A stretch of DNA of 64,000 nt from an uncultured Porphyromonadaceae bacterium (GTDB lineage Bacteria > Bacteroidota > Bacteroidia > Bacteroidales > Muribaculaceae), in NCBI GenBank assembly GCA_902495245.1, contig CABUWI010000006.1, positions 118,761 to 182,760 on the forward strand, given 5' to 3'. Each line of letters opens with the position of its first letter. The first letter of the stretch is position 1. Positions 8,909 to 17,009 of the stretch are shown piece after piece. The notes under the pieces are model-generated. The model had not been told where the DNA came from, did no database searches, and worked only from the letters and a program-made list of their open reading frames with translations. A program made the translations under genes and the position numbers.

Positions 8909-10588
8909 TTATTTCACCGTGAGTTTGCGGCCGTTGTGAATATATATGCCGCGAACCGAGGGCTTTGAGACGAGGCGGCGGCCGTCGATTGTAAACCAGG
9001 CGCCATCAGCGGCGGCGGGTGCGGTTTCAATCGACTCTATGCCCGACTCTTCTTTTTCCTCTTCGGGGTCATATTTCGAGAAAGTGATTTTCTTGTCTGC
9101 CACGGTTGCCTTGAGCGCTCCCTCGCAGTTGAGCGGGGCCTCCATCTGGCGCCACTCCTTCTCGCCGGGCAGCATATACACGGGCGTAACCACATAGTTG
9201 CCGTCTTTCATGACGCCGGGCATGTTGACGTTGATAGTGCGATAACCGGCCGAGGCGGGAATGCTGCGGTTCTCGGTAAACGACATGTGGCGCGTGGCGC
9301 CTGCGCCGCCGACAAAGGGCCTGATGCGCACGCCGATTTTGATGCCGCCGGGCATGTTTTCAAACGACTGGTTGATGAAACCGCCGCCAAACGTAACCTG
9401 CTCTCCGAAGCCTACAGTGGCGGGCGAAGCGGTGAACGACTCGGCGCATACCATCACATATTGTATCTGCGAGTCGGGCTGCAGTTTCTGAATGCCGATA
9501 ATGGCGTCTTGTTCGTAGTTATAGCCGCCGTTGCCGCCGCCCACACCGGTTGCGGCGGGATTAAGAGCCGTCAGCGCGAAATAGCCGTCAGACACGCCGC
9601 TCCAGCCCCAGTTGAAGTGGAAGAAGCCGTCTTCGGCCCTGTAGCCGTCGCAAACGAACTCATGGCCGCCACCGGCTTTGGTCTTGCCGCTGTAAACCAC
9701 CGGACGGCCCGCAGCCAGTTCGCCATAAATCAGGTCGGTCCAGTCGTCAAGGGTGTAGCGGTTGCGCTCGGCCATTCTCATAGCCTTGTCATATTTGAAA
9801 TATCTCATCAGCGCCGTACCCACCGATGCGCTGGTCGCGCCGCTCTGGTTCGTATTATAGCCCATGTTGACGCTGACGCCTATGGTGTACATCAGGGTGG
9901 CCACGGCGTCGATTTCGGCGTCGGTCGATGCCGACGAATATGTGTCGGTCATATTGGCCCAGTCGAACTCGGTTTTCGAGAAGTCGGCCGAGAGTTGCTG
10001 ACCGCCGCGTTCCCAGTTATAGGAATACGAGCCTTCGCCGACATCGGGCCACTTGTGGAAGTTCATGACCTGAGCCATGGCCGTGGCCACGCAGCCGGTC
10101 ATGCAGCGCTTGCCTGAAAGTTCGGGGCACTTGGCGTTATACGGAGCCATCTGGTTCCACTGCGACGTAATCATCGGCGCCACGTCTACGCGCGACGCGG
10201 GCTCTTCGGCTTCGTCAGCCGCAGCCTCATCATAGGCCTGCGCGCCGGCATTGACGGCTGCCTCGATTTCGGCCGCGTAGAATTCGAGCCACGCGGCCAG
10301 CGCGGGGTTGGCTTCGAGGTCAAAAGTGCCGCTCTCGGCATATCCGAGCAGCGGTGCGGCAACATCGTCTGAGGGCAGAATCATATAGCCGCTCCCGGTC
10401 GAAAAGACGTAAAGATTCGGCAATTCGGCAATCGGTGTCAGCGCCTGACGCGTGCCGTCAACCGCCGCATGCTTGCGCAGTGCGCCTGACTTTCCGAGAC
10501 GGGCAAGGGCCTCGGCCGGAGTGAGCTCGGCGGCATTGGCCGACGCGAGTCCGCACAGAGCCACGGCAAAGAGTGATAATTTTTTCAT
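8909..10588 (-). CDS. secreted C10 (streptopain-like) cysteine protease with T9SS-type tail
   Basis: A 559-residue protein: signal peptide (about 1-19), an inhibitory-type prodomain (about 20-135), and a C10 papain-like catalytic domain. The nucleophile Cys166 lies in TGCVATAMAQVM, catalytic His309 in GGGHEFVCDGY, and the FHFNWGWSG motif follows. The last 45 residues (FTIDGRRL, then RGIYIHNGRKLTVK) have the look of a T9SS type A sorting domain, so export and surface anchoring are expected. The domain order closely matches the second C10 protease at 49449-51716. Similar enzymes include SpeB and interpain/periodontain. A -7 box lies 48 bases upstream. Confidence 0.9.
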   Translation of the reverse strand: MKKLSLFAVALCGLASANAAELTPAEALARLGKSGALRKHAAVDGTRQALTPIAELPNLYVFSTGSGYMILPSDDVAAPLLGYAESGTFDLEANPALAAWLEFYAAEIEAAVNAGAQAYDEAAADEAEEPASRVDVAPMITSQWNQMAPYNAKCPELSGKRCMTGCVATAMAQVMNFHKWPDVGEGSYSYNWERGGQQLSADFSKTEFDWANMTDTYSSASTDAEIDAVATLMYTIGVSVNMGYNTNQSGATSASVGTALMRYFKYDKAMRMAERNRYTLDDWTDLIYGELAAGRPVVYSGKTKAGGGHEFVCDGYRAEDGFFHFNWGWSGVSDGYFALTALNPAATGVGGGNGGYNYEQDAIIGIQKLQPDSQIQYVMVCAESFTASPATVGFGEQVTFGGGFINQSFENMPGGIKIGVRIRPFVGGAGATRHMSFTENRSIPASAGYRTINVNMPGVMKDGNYVVTPVYMLPGEKEWRQMEAPLNCEGALKATVADKKITFSKYDPEEEKEESGIESIETAPAAADGAWFTIDGRRLVSKPSVRGIYIHNGRKLTVK

Positions 10589-10635
10589 GGATTTTATGTA
10601 AAATTGGATTTTAATGTGAATCGATTTATAATCGG

Positions 10636-10643
10636 CAAAGTTA
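10636..10643 (-). promoter_or_regulatory. -7 box for the C10 protease gene
   Basis: TAACTTTG on the minus strand, matching the Bacteroidetes TAnnTTTG consensus and followed by GCCG. The transcript would have a leader of about 40 bases. No clear -33 TTTG box is seen. Confidence 0.65.
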
Positions 10644-10703
10644 GCGAAAAAAACTTAAATTCACTTCCGACTCGCCGAGAAAATTTCAAACAAAAGCTGA
10701 AAA

Positions 10704-10732
10704 AAGGGCGAACCCTCAGCGGATTCGCCCTT
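10704..10732 (-). terminator. intrinsic terminator of the FnIII-repeat gene
   Basis: A 9-bp perfect stem, AAGGGCGAA with TTCGCCCTT, around an 11-base loop. On the minus strand it is followed by TTTTTT, 28 bases beyond the stop codon of the gene ending at 10760. An opposite-strand T-rich tract (CTTTTTAT) makes it potentially bidirectional. Confidence 0.85.
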
Positions 10733-10759
10733 CTTTTTATATCTGAATGCTGTCAGGAT

Positions 10760-13378
10760 TTATTTCACGACAACCTTTTTCGAGGTCTGTTTGCCGTTGA
10801 CGCTGTAGGTTACGATATACATGCCTGCGGGAACGCTGATTGAGCGGCCGCTGCGAATCGAGCCCACGAGCTGGCCGGCGGCCGAGTAGACGGAGGCGCC
10901 GTCGCAGTCGCCGATCATCGAAATCGTGCCTGCATTGACAATGACGTCGGTGTCGCGCACCTCGGTAACCGACATCAGACCGCTGTTTTCATCGTAGCTG
11001 AAGGTGTACTTATGAATCGGCGTGGTCGGGCCTTCCTCCCAGCCCATGGCGATCAGATAATACTCCTGCTTCTTGCCTGCACGGGTGGCATCGAGCTCAG
11101 GCATCACGACGCGGGCGGCGTCAGTTACCAGAAGAGCTGTGTCATAGAACTGCTGGGTGATGAACTTATAAGTGTTCTCTTCAGGATTCTCCTCGTCGTT
11201 ATACTGGTCGAGAATGATGGTGCGCATGTAGTTGAACATGTAGGGCGCCGAGTCGTCAGAGGGATAGATGTCAATCGTTGCGGTGTAGATTGTTCTGCCT
11301 CCCCATGCGGCCGAAGCTTCTTCGTCCTTCTCCATCGAAACAGGCTCGAACGTGAAGGTCAGGTCTTCGTTCGGCTCTGGTTTGGGCGTGGTGAAGCGCT
11401 GAACGGCAGTCTTCGTAACGACTTCGCCTTCGGTGTTGAAACCTACGGCATAGACCGTCCAGTCGCCGCCCCAGTAGAGATTGCTGATTTCACCCTTTTC
11501 AGCGAGGTCTTTAATCCAGACGTCCATCGACCCTTGTTCGCACTGCATCGGAATGAAGTCCTGCCATTTCGTACCATCAGTAAAGAGGCTCTCCAGGAAT
11601 TTCCACCAGTCGATAATGCACTTTTCGGGAATAGCTTCGATGCCGCCTTTTTCTTCTATAATAGAGGTCGGGGTGATGTCGACAAAGTAGTAGATGTCGT
11701 CGCTGGGCGGAGTAACTTTCAAGTGGGCGTTCATCGGCGAGATTTCGCTGATTTCGAGCTTGATTTCGGGCAGCGGTTCGGGATATTGGCTCGTAACGAA
11801 ATCGTAGCGGGTCAGTGTGGTGGTGGGTGCGCGGTCGGCGTCGAGACCCATCACGAAAATGCAATAGTCCGTATCGGCCACAATCCGCTCGTAAGTGAAC
11901 TCATGCTCGCCGCTCACGATCTCGTCGGCGCTCAGGCCATAAAGCAGCTCGCTGCTGATGAACTTCTTGTAGCTGTCCGACCCGGGAACGCTGAGGTCAT
12001 ATTTGTCGGCCACCGACTTGGCGACACACTGCGCAATGTAGGTGTCGTCGTTGGTCGTGCCTACCGTGGCCTTTACCACCACACGCTCCGGACGGTTGGC
12101 CAAAGGCTCGACCGAATTCAGAGTTACCGTAAACGTGTTGGCCGACGGAACAGGGGCTGTCGTAGTGAACTCTTTGGTGGTAACCGGAACGGTTACGTTG
12201 CCTTCGGCGTCGAGCGCGTAGGCGTAGACAACATATTTGGTGTCAGGCGAAAGAGGCTCATACATGAACTCGCGGGCCGAGAATTCTTCAGCACCCTTTT
12301 TGCGATTTATCTCCATCATCTCCTGCCAGGTGGTATCGTCATACCATGCGGCAGCATTGGTCCATGCCTGAATCTGCTTCTCAACAACGGCGTCTGCGCC
12401 GCCGTCAGCATCGAACGCAGCCTTGGTCTTCAGGTCATAGAAGTAGCCGAGCTCATCGTCAGAGGGCGTAATGCTGATGGTGGCGTCGGTCGTCTTGATG
12501 TCTTTTACTTCAAGGGCAATCGAGGCCGCAACCGGTGCGGGTGTTTCTTTCGCTACGAAATCATAGCGGGTCAAAGCGGTGGTTACGGCGCGGTCGGCGT
12601 CAAGGCCAAACACAAAGATGCAGTACTCGGTTTCGGGCACTTTGCGGTCAAAGACGAAGGTCTGCTCGCCGCTCACGATCTCGTCGGTGCTCAGGCCGTA
12701 AAGCAGTTTGTCGCTGATGAACTTCTTGTAGCTGTCCGAGCCGGGAACGCTGAGGTCATAGTCGTCGGCAACCGACTTGGCGACGCACTGCACCGTATAA
12801 TTATCCTCGTTGGTCGGCGTTACTTTGGCATTGACATTCAGGCGCCCGAACTTACCGGCCTCGATTGATGTGATGGTGATTGTGAACGTGTTGGCCGACG
12901 GAACCGGAGCAGCCGTAGTGAACTCTTTGGTGGTAACCGGAACGGTTACGTTGCCTTCGGCGTCGAGCGCATAGGCGTAGACAACGTAGTCGGTAGCTGA
13001 AGAAAGAGGCTCATACAGGAACTCGCGGGCCGAGAATTCTTCAGCACCCTTTTTGCGATTCATTTCCATCATCTCCTGCCAGGTGGTATCGTCATACCAT
13101 GCGGCAGCATTGGTCCATGCCTGAATCTGCTTTTCGACCACGGCGTCGGCACCGCCGGCGGCCTCAAACGCGGCTTTGGTCTTCATGTCATAAAAATAAC
13201 CGAGGTCAGCGCTTGAAGGCGTGATGCTGATTGTGGCATCGGTCGTCTTGATGTCGCTTACCTCGATAGTGATTGAAGCGGCGTCCGGCGTGGTTTCCTG
13301 AGCCACAATCGGGGCGGTTGCTCCAACGAAAGCACATGCAAAGGCAACGGCTTTCACTGTGCGGTAAAATTTAACCAT
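10760..13378 (-). CDS. secreted protein of three FnIII-like repeats with T9SS-type tail
   Basis: An 872-residue protein: signal peptide (cleavage near VAQETT), then three large tandem units starting at residues 36, 287 and 538, with a period of about 251. Each opens with an IxxEVxDIKTTDATISITP-like strand and ends in an ALDAEGNVTVPVTTKEF-type strand characteristic of fibronectin III-like modules. Units 1 and 2 are almost identical; unit 3 is diverged. The C-terminus (QLVGSIRSGRSISVPAGMY, then SKKVVVK) matches a T9SS sorting domain. It is probably a surface adhesin or binding protein; no catalytic motif is seen. A -7 box at 13542-13549 implies a leader of about 155 bases. Confidence 0.8.
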   Translation of the reverse strand: MVKFYRTVKAVAFACAFVGATAPIVAQETTPDAASITIEVSDIKTTDATISITPSSADLGYFYDMKTKAAFEAAGGADAVVEKQIQAWTNAAAWYDDTTWQEMMEMNRKKGAEEFSAREFLYEPLSSATDYVVYAYALDAEGNVTVPVTTKEFTTAAPVPSANTFTITITSIEAGKFGRLNVNAKVTPTNEDNYTVQCVAKSVADDYDLSVPGSDSYKKFISDKLLYGLSTDEIVSGEQTFVFDRKVPETEYCIFVFGLDADRAVTTALTRYDFVAKETPAPVAASIALEVKDIKTTDATISITPSDDELGYFYDLKTKAAFDADGGADAVVEKQIQAWTNAAAWYDDTTWQEMMEINRKKGAEEFSAREFMYEPLSPDTKYVVYAYALDAEGNVTVPVTTKEFTTTAPVPSANTFTVTLNSVEPLANRPERVVVKATVGTTNDDTYIAQCVAKSVADKYDLSVPGSDSYKKFISSELLYGLSADEIVSGEHEFTYERIVADTDYCIFVMGLDADRAPTTTLTRYDFVTSQYPEPLPEIKLEISEISPMNAHLKVTPPSDDIYYFVDITPTSIIEEKGGIEAIPEKCIIDWWKFLESLFTDGTKWQDFIPMQCEQGSMDVWIKDLAEKGEISNLYWGGDWTVYAVGFNTEGEVVTKTAVQRFTTPKPEPNEDLTFTFEPVSMEKDEEASAAWGGRTIYTATIDIYPSDDSAPYMFNYMRTIILDQYNDEENPEENTYKFITQQFYDTALLVTDAARVVMPELDATRAGKKQEYYLIAMGWEEGPTTPIHKYTFSYDENSGLMSVTEVRDTDVIVNAGTISMIGDCDGASVYSAAGQLVGSIRSGRSISVPAGMYIVTYSVNGKQTSKKVVVK
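11768..13273 (-). repeat. 753-bp tandem coding repeat, two nearly identical units
   Basis: Residues 36-286 and 287-537 of the FnIII-like protein are encoded by adjacent units with long stretches of near-identity at the DNA level, for example around 12160-12330 against 12910-13080. The synonymous positions are also conserved, which indicates recent duplication or gene conversion. Confidence 0.85.
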
Positions 13379-13541
13379 AGAACTAAATTTTGGTTTATAA
13401 AAATGTGATTTGTGTCAAAAAACAATAGGCGTCTGTATTCGACCTGATTCTGTGGAAATTTGTCATCGCGACAGCCGCATATTCCGTCCGCATGCTATCG
13501 TTTAACCCGATTTCCCATCAAATTGCAAGTGAACTACGCGG

Positions 13542-13549
13542 CAAAGGTA
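13542..13549 (-). promoter_or_regulatory. -7 box for the FnIII-repeat gene
   Basis: TACCTTTG on the minus strand fits TAnnTTTG and is followed by the usual GC. The 370-base interval 13379-13748 also holds the long AT-rich leader and a small palindrome at 13689-13708, but no gene that I can support. Confidence 0.55.
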
Positions 13550-13688
13550 CGTATAATTTTTTACATTTTTTAGCCGTTATAGCCAAAAAAGAGAATTTTG
13601 ACTCACTTTTTAACAATTCCTCTAATGTTTGCACACGAATCGCCCGCTGTTTTCGCCTCATAATCAACTGATTTTTGGCGAAAACGGC

Positions 13689-13708
13689 GGGCGGTCCATG
13701 AACCGCCC
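13689..13708. repeat. GGGCGGT/ACCGCCC palindrome
   Basis: A 7-bp perfect stem with a six-base loop, 41 bases beyond the stop of the gene at 13749 (minus strand). The minus-strand context GTAGGGGCGGTTCAT resembles short dispersed palindromes of Bacteroidetes intergenic regions. It may act as a weak terminator, but only GTTTTC follows. Confidence 0.4.
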
Positions 13709-13748
13709 CTACATCAGTGGACGGTAGATTCTATTGGCGCCGGAGCGT

Positions 13749-15398
13749 TTATTTCACGATAACCTTCTCGGCTTTTCCTCCGGTTACCTTTACGTAAACG
13801 CCGGGCACTGAAGGACGCCCTGACAGGCGCTCGCCCGAAAGATTATAGAATGTGGCGGCGGTGCCTGCGGCCGCAGCGACCTCATTGATTGAACCCTCGT
13901 CCGCGCCGGGAAGCTTGATGTAGAATTTATGGTTGATGTTGCCGCGCGGCATGCCGAACTCAGGCATATAGAGGAAGATGGCGCCGCCGAGGAAGGTGAT
14001 TTTACCCTCCTTGAGCGTGCCGAAACCTTCAAGCACAAACTCGTCGGTAAGGTCTGAGCCCATCTGCATGCTGAACCAGCCCTCGGAGAACATCATGACC
14101 TGACCATAGCCGAAGTCAGCGCCCAGCGGTGCGGCCTCGATATAGACCATATCGGGGTCGGTGGCGTCGACAACCGTGTAGTGGTGATGCTTGTGGCCGA
14201 GAACGTTCTCGTCTTTCACGAGATTGTCATAGTGGGTGTAGGCGGGACCGTAGAGGTCGACAAGGCGATAGCGGCCGGGAGTTGTGGTGCTTTCCTGAAT
14301 GTCGACTTCATAGACGCACGGCGACACTTCGTCGTAATAGATGCTCGCCAGCACGTCTTCCGAATATTCGGCCTTGCCGATTGATTTCCACTTATCGGCC
14401 TCGTCTTGCTGGCCGAAGCAGTAGAATGTGCCGGTGCCCATGATTTCGCCGTCGGCCGACATGGCGGCGAAAGCTACGGTGTTGATGCCGAATTCAGGCT
14501 CGACGCTGACCGAACCGTCTTTAGCCGGGGTGCCCTCGGCTTTGACTGTGTCATAAAGTGCGTCGTCCAGGCCTTCAAAATCGAGCATGCCCTTATAGAC
14601 GGCATATTTCACTTCGGCGATGCCGGAGCCGGCTTTGTAGGTTATGGTAACCGGGCCGTCGGCACACATGTCGGTACCCTCGACCTTGAAGGTGTAATCG
14701 GCGGCGCCGGGCAGTGCGACGCGGAACAGGCCTTCGAGATTCGATGCAAGGCACAGCCCCGTTTTCTGACCGTCGGTGTAAAGCGGGAAGTTGAGCATGA
14801 GGCTCTTTTTGGCAAATGTGATGCAGCCGCCGCGCATCTTGCCGCCGGCCATGCCCATCTCGATGGCGGTAGCCGTATCGAAGTAACCTTCGGCAATGTA
14901 GTAGCCGGCCATGTCGCCGGTATAAGCCGGGCAATATATCCCGTCGTCCATCAGGCCGAAGTTAACGCTTTTGATTTCGACATATTCCATCCACACCGCG
15001 GCCGGATTCTCGGCGTGGAGCAGAAAGTCGCAACATTCAAACGGCCCGTCAAAGTAGGGGCACTTGCCGTTGCCGTAGGGGTTTTCAACACGATAGAAAC
15101 CCGGAGTCGACTTGCTTTCATATATCTCGACCTCCCAGGTCATAGAGGGCTCCCCGGCGTTGGTAATGATGTCGTCGGTATATTTGCCCGTGCCCAGCAG
15201 GGTCCACTCTTCGTCTGTCGTGGCGTCTGAAGCAGAGTCGTCGCCCTCGGCGGCACGGCTTGCGGCGGCTTTCATGACTGAATCTGCAATCTTCTTCTGC
15301 ACGCGCAGGTCAAGCGGCATGCGGTGAGCGCTGCCTGCGGCAAAGGCCGACACTGTGGCGGCCGCGAAAAGGAGCAATAAGGTGTAAAATTTTTTCAT
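13749..15398 (-). CDS. secreted protein with duplicated beta domain and T9SS-type tail
   Basis: A 549-residue protein with signal peptide (cleavage near AFAAGS). Two copies of one domain are visible: about 62-215 (WTLLGTGKYTDDII, then STPGFYRVENPYG) and about 338-490 (WKSIGKAEYSEDVL, then TTPGRYRLVDLYGP). Both contain a Gly-rich G.I.F strand near their ends. The C-terminus (FYNLSGERLSGRPS, then KAEKVIVK) looks like a T9SS sorting domain. No enzymatic residues stand out. It is probably a surface or secreted binding protein. Function unknown. Confidence 0.75.
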   Translation of the reverse strand: MKKFYTLLLLFAAATVSAFAAGSAHRMPLDLRVQKKIADSVMKAAASRAAEGDDSASDATTDEEWTLLGTGKYTDDIITNAGEPSMTWEVEIYESKSTPGFYRVENPYGNGKCPYFDGPFECCDFLLHAENPAAVWMEYVEIKSVNFGLMDDGIYCPAYTGDMAGYYIAEGYFDTATAIEMGMAGGKMRGGCITFAKKSLMLNFPLYTDGQKTGLCLASNLEGLFRVALPGAADYTFKVEGTDMCADGPVTITYKAGSGIAEVKYAVYKGMLDFEGLDDALYDTVKAEGTPAKDGSVSVEPEFGINTVAFAAMSADGEIMGTGTFYCFGQQDEADKWKSIGKAEYSEDVLASIYYDEVSPCVYEVDIQESTTTPGRYRLVDLYGPAYTHYDNLVKDENVLGHKHHHYTVVDATDPDMVYIEAAPLGADFGYGQVMMFSEGWFSMQMGSDLTDEFVLEGFGTLKEGKITFLGGAIFLYMPEFGMPRGNINHKFYIKLPGADEGSINEVAAAAGTAATFYNLSGERLSGRPSVPGVYVKVTGGKAEKVIVK

Positions 15399-15427
15399 AA
15401 ATAAACAGTTTGTTGGTTATTCGGCCA

Positions 15428-15435
15428 CAAAGTTA
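15428..15435 (-). promoter_or_regulatory. -7 box for the duplicated-domain gene
   Basis: TAACTTTG on the minus strand, 30 bases upstream of the start at 15398. A CAAT, the minus-strand partner of a degenerate TTTG box (reads ATTG), lies 21 bases further upstream. Confidence 0.6.
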
Positions 15436-15734
15436 GTGAAAATTCACGAATCAGGCCAATTTCATAGCAAAATTGTGTATCCGACGCCGATTCGACGCCA
15501 TTTTGCCGCCGCGACGCAATCTCATAAATGTTAAATTAGTTAATTCCGCGCACATTCCGGGCCGAACGAGTGTTATATGGTCAAACTGTGAAAATAACAG
15601 ATGCCACAGGCTCTGTTGGCACACACAACTAATTTATTTATTAACCGACCCTTGCGGCGGATACGGGAATACTTCGAATTTTCGGCTCTACTGTTCGGTC
15701 GACAACAAAAAAACAACTTAACAACTAAACCTTT
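15436..15734. other. intergenic region upstream of the decarboxylase operon
   Basis: No gene is supported here. It is AT-richer than its surroundings. I do not find a clean TAnnTTTG box facing the decarboxylase start at 15735, although CTTAACAACTAAACC just before it resembles a typical leader. The operon promoter may be non-consensus and regulated. Confidence 0.5.
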
Positions 15735-16880
15735 ATGGAAGAGAAAAAGTATTCTCCCGTCGTGCAAGAGCTTGCCGACCTGATCAAAGAGAACAACTGG
15801 CAGGACAAGTTCAACCAGGCTATTGCCAAGGTGGTAGCCTACAAGATTCCCGGCCTTTCAGACATCACAAGCATCGAGCAGTATCTCGACTACCTCGAAG
15901 CCTACATGCACTGGGTTCCCGCCGAAAACGCCGAAGGCACCCACGTTTATCAGCACCTTTTCCGCTCGTTCTTCCTGCTTGACCAGGAACCCGTGAAGTC
16001 GCTGCAGACCCCCTGCGCGCCCGCCGACAAGATGCCCGAACTGACCCCGCTGTCAAAGTGGATGGTCGACTATTGCTATGGCATCGGCGACTGGCTTGAC
16101 AGCCCCGAGTCAATTACCGACGACAGCGTCAAGTCGTTCTACAACAGCGCCGTCTATAACATGGACGAATATCTCGAACCCCGCGGCGGCTGGAAGACCT
16201 TCAACCAGATGTTCGCGCGCCACGTGAAACCCGGCTATCGCCCAATCGCCGCCATTGACGACGACCGCATCATCGTGCACCCCGCCGACGCTTGCTTCGG
16301 CGGCCAGTGGGAAATCCGCCCCGACACTCACGTGCGCATCAAGGGCCTCGACTGGAGCATCGACGAACTGCTCGAAGGCAGCCCCTACAAGGATAAATTC
16401 AAAGGCGGCATGTGGTGCCACTCGTTCTTGAGCTGGACCGACTATCACCGCCAGCACGCTCCCCTGTCGGGCATCGTGCGCGAAGCCCGCGTAATTCAGG
16501 GCGCATGCTATGTCGACCTCGTTGCCGTTCCCGACAAGGTGAACCCCGCAACCAATCAGGTCGAGGCATGGCGTGCAACCGCCCCCGACCAGGCCGGCTA
16601 TGAGTTCATGCAGACCCGCGGTCTGATCGTGCTCGAAACCAAATACGGCTATGTGGCCATTCTGCCCATCGCAATGCCTCAGGTTTCGTCGGTTGTCGTA
16701 ACCGCCGAAGAGGGCATGGCGCTGAAGAAGGGCGACGAAATCTCCTACTTCCAGTTCGGCGGCTCGGACATCGTCTACCTCTTCTCGGCCAACATGAACG
16801 TCTCGATGTCGGCTCATCTCGGCACCCACTACAAAGTCGGCACAAAGATTGGCGAGGTATATCCCGTGGTAGAACTCTGA
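15735..16880 (+). CDS. soluble PSD-family pyruvoyl decarboxylase, probably for an amino acid
   Basis: A 381-residue protein without signal or membrane segment. The N-terminal 150 residues (DYLEAYMHWVPAENAEGTHV, then LTPLSKWMVDYC) resemble the PSDC domain found in PsiD-type tryptophan decarboxylases. The catalytic part has Asp185 (HPADA), His238 and His241 (DYHRQHAPLSG) and the self-cleavage site FGGSD, predicted to split Gly343-Ser344 and give a 38-residue pyruvoyl alpha chain. Membrane phosphatidylserine decarboxylases normally carry N-terminal hydrophobic segments and an LGST site, so a free amino acid is the more likely substrate. The downstream antiporter, MFS and porin genes agree. The substrate is not determinable here. 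Confidence 0.8.
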   Translation: MEEKKYSPVVQELADLIKENNWQDKFNQAIAKVVAYKIPGLSDITSIEQYLDYLEAYMHWVPAENAEGTHVYQHLFRSFFLLDQEPVKSLQTPCAPADKMPELTPLSKWMVDYCYGIGDWLDSPESITDDSVKSFYNSAVYNMDEYLEPRGGWKTFNQMFARHVKPGYRPIAAIDDDRIIVHPADACFGGQWEIRPDTHVRIKGLDWSIDELLEGSPYKDKFKGGMWCHSFLSWTDYHRQHAPLSGIVREARVIQGACYVDLVAVPDKVNPATNQVEAWRATAPDQAGYEFMQTRGLIVLETKYGYVAILPIAMPQVSSVVVTAEEGMALKKGDEISYFQFGGSDIVYLFSANMNVSMSAHLGTHYKVGTKIGEVYPVVEL

Positions 16881-16941
16881 ACCTCGGCAACCGGACATAA
16901 TCTTTATACCTGACCCGCAAAAAAAACGGTCATGGTGATAT

Positions 16942-16971
16942 GCGGAGACCGGCATGCAAACCGGTCTCCGC
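16942..16971 (+). promoter_or_regulatory. intercistronic hairpin between decarboxylase and antiporter
   Basis: A perfect 11-bp GC-rich stem (GCGGAGACCGG with CCGGTCTCCGC) with an eight-base loop. Only TCTATT follows, so it is a poor terminator. It may stabilise or attenuate the operon transcript and alter the ratio of enzyme to transporter. Confidence 0.6.
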
Positions 16972-17009
16972 TCTATTAACCGGACTTTTGTTTCACAAAT
17001 TATTTATTT

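Noticed and set aside
11012..12868. 618-codon open frame antisense to the FnIII-repeat gene
   Set aside because: It mirrors the repeats of the real gene on the other strand; GC-rich coding DNA with periodic sequence leaves such open antisense frames. It has no promoter, signal or family motif.
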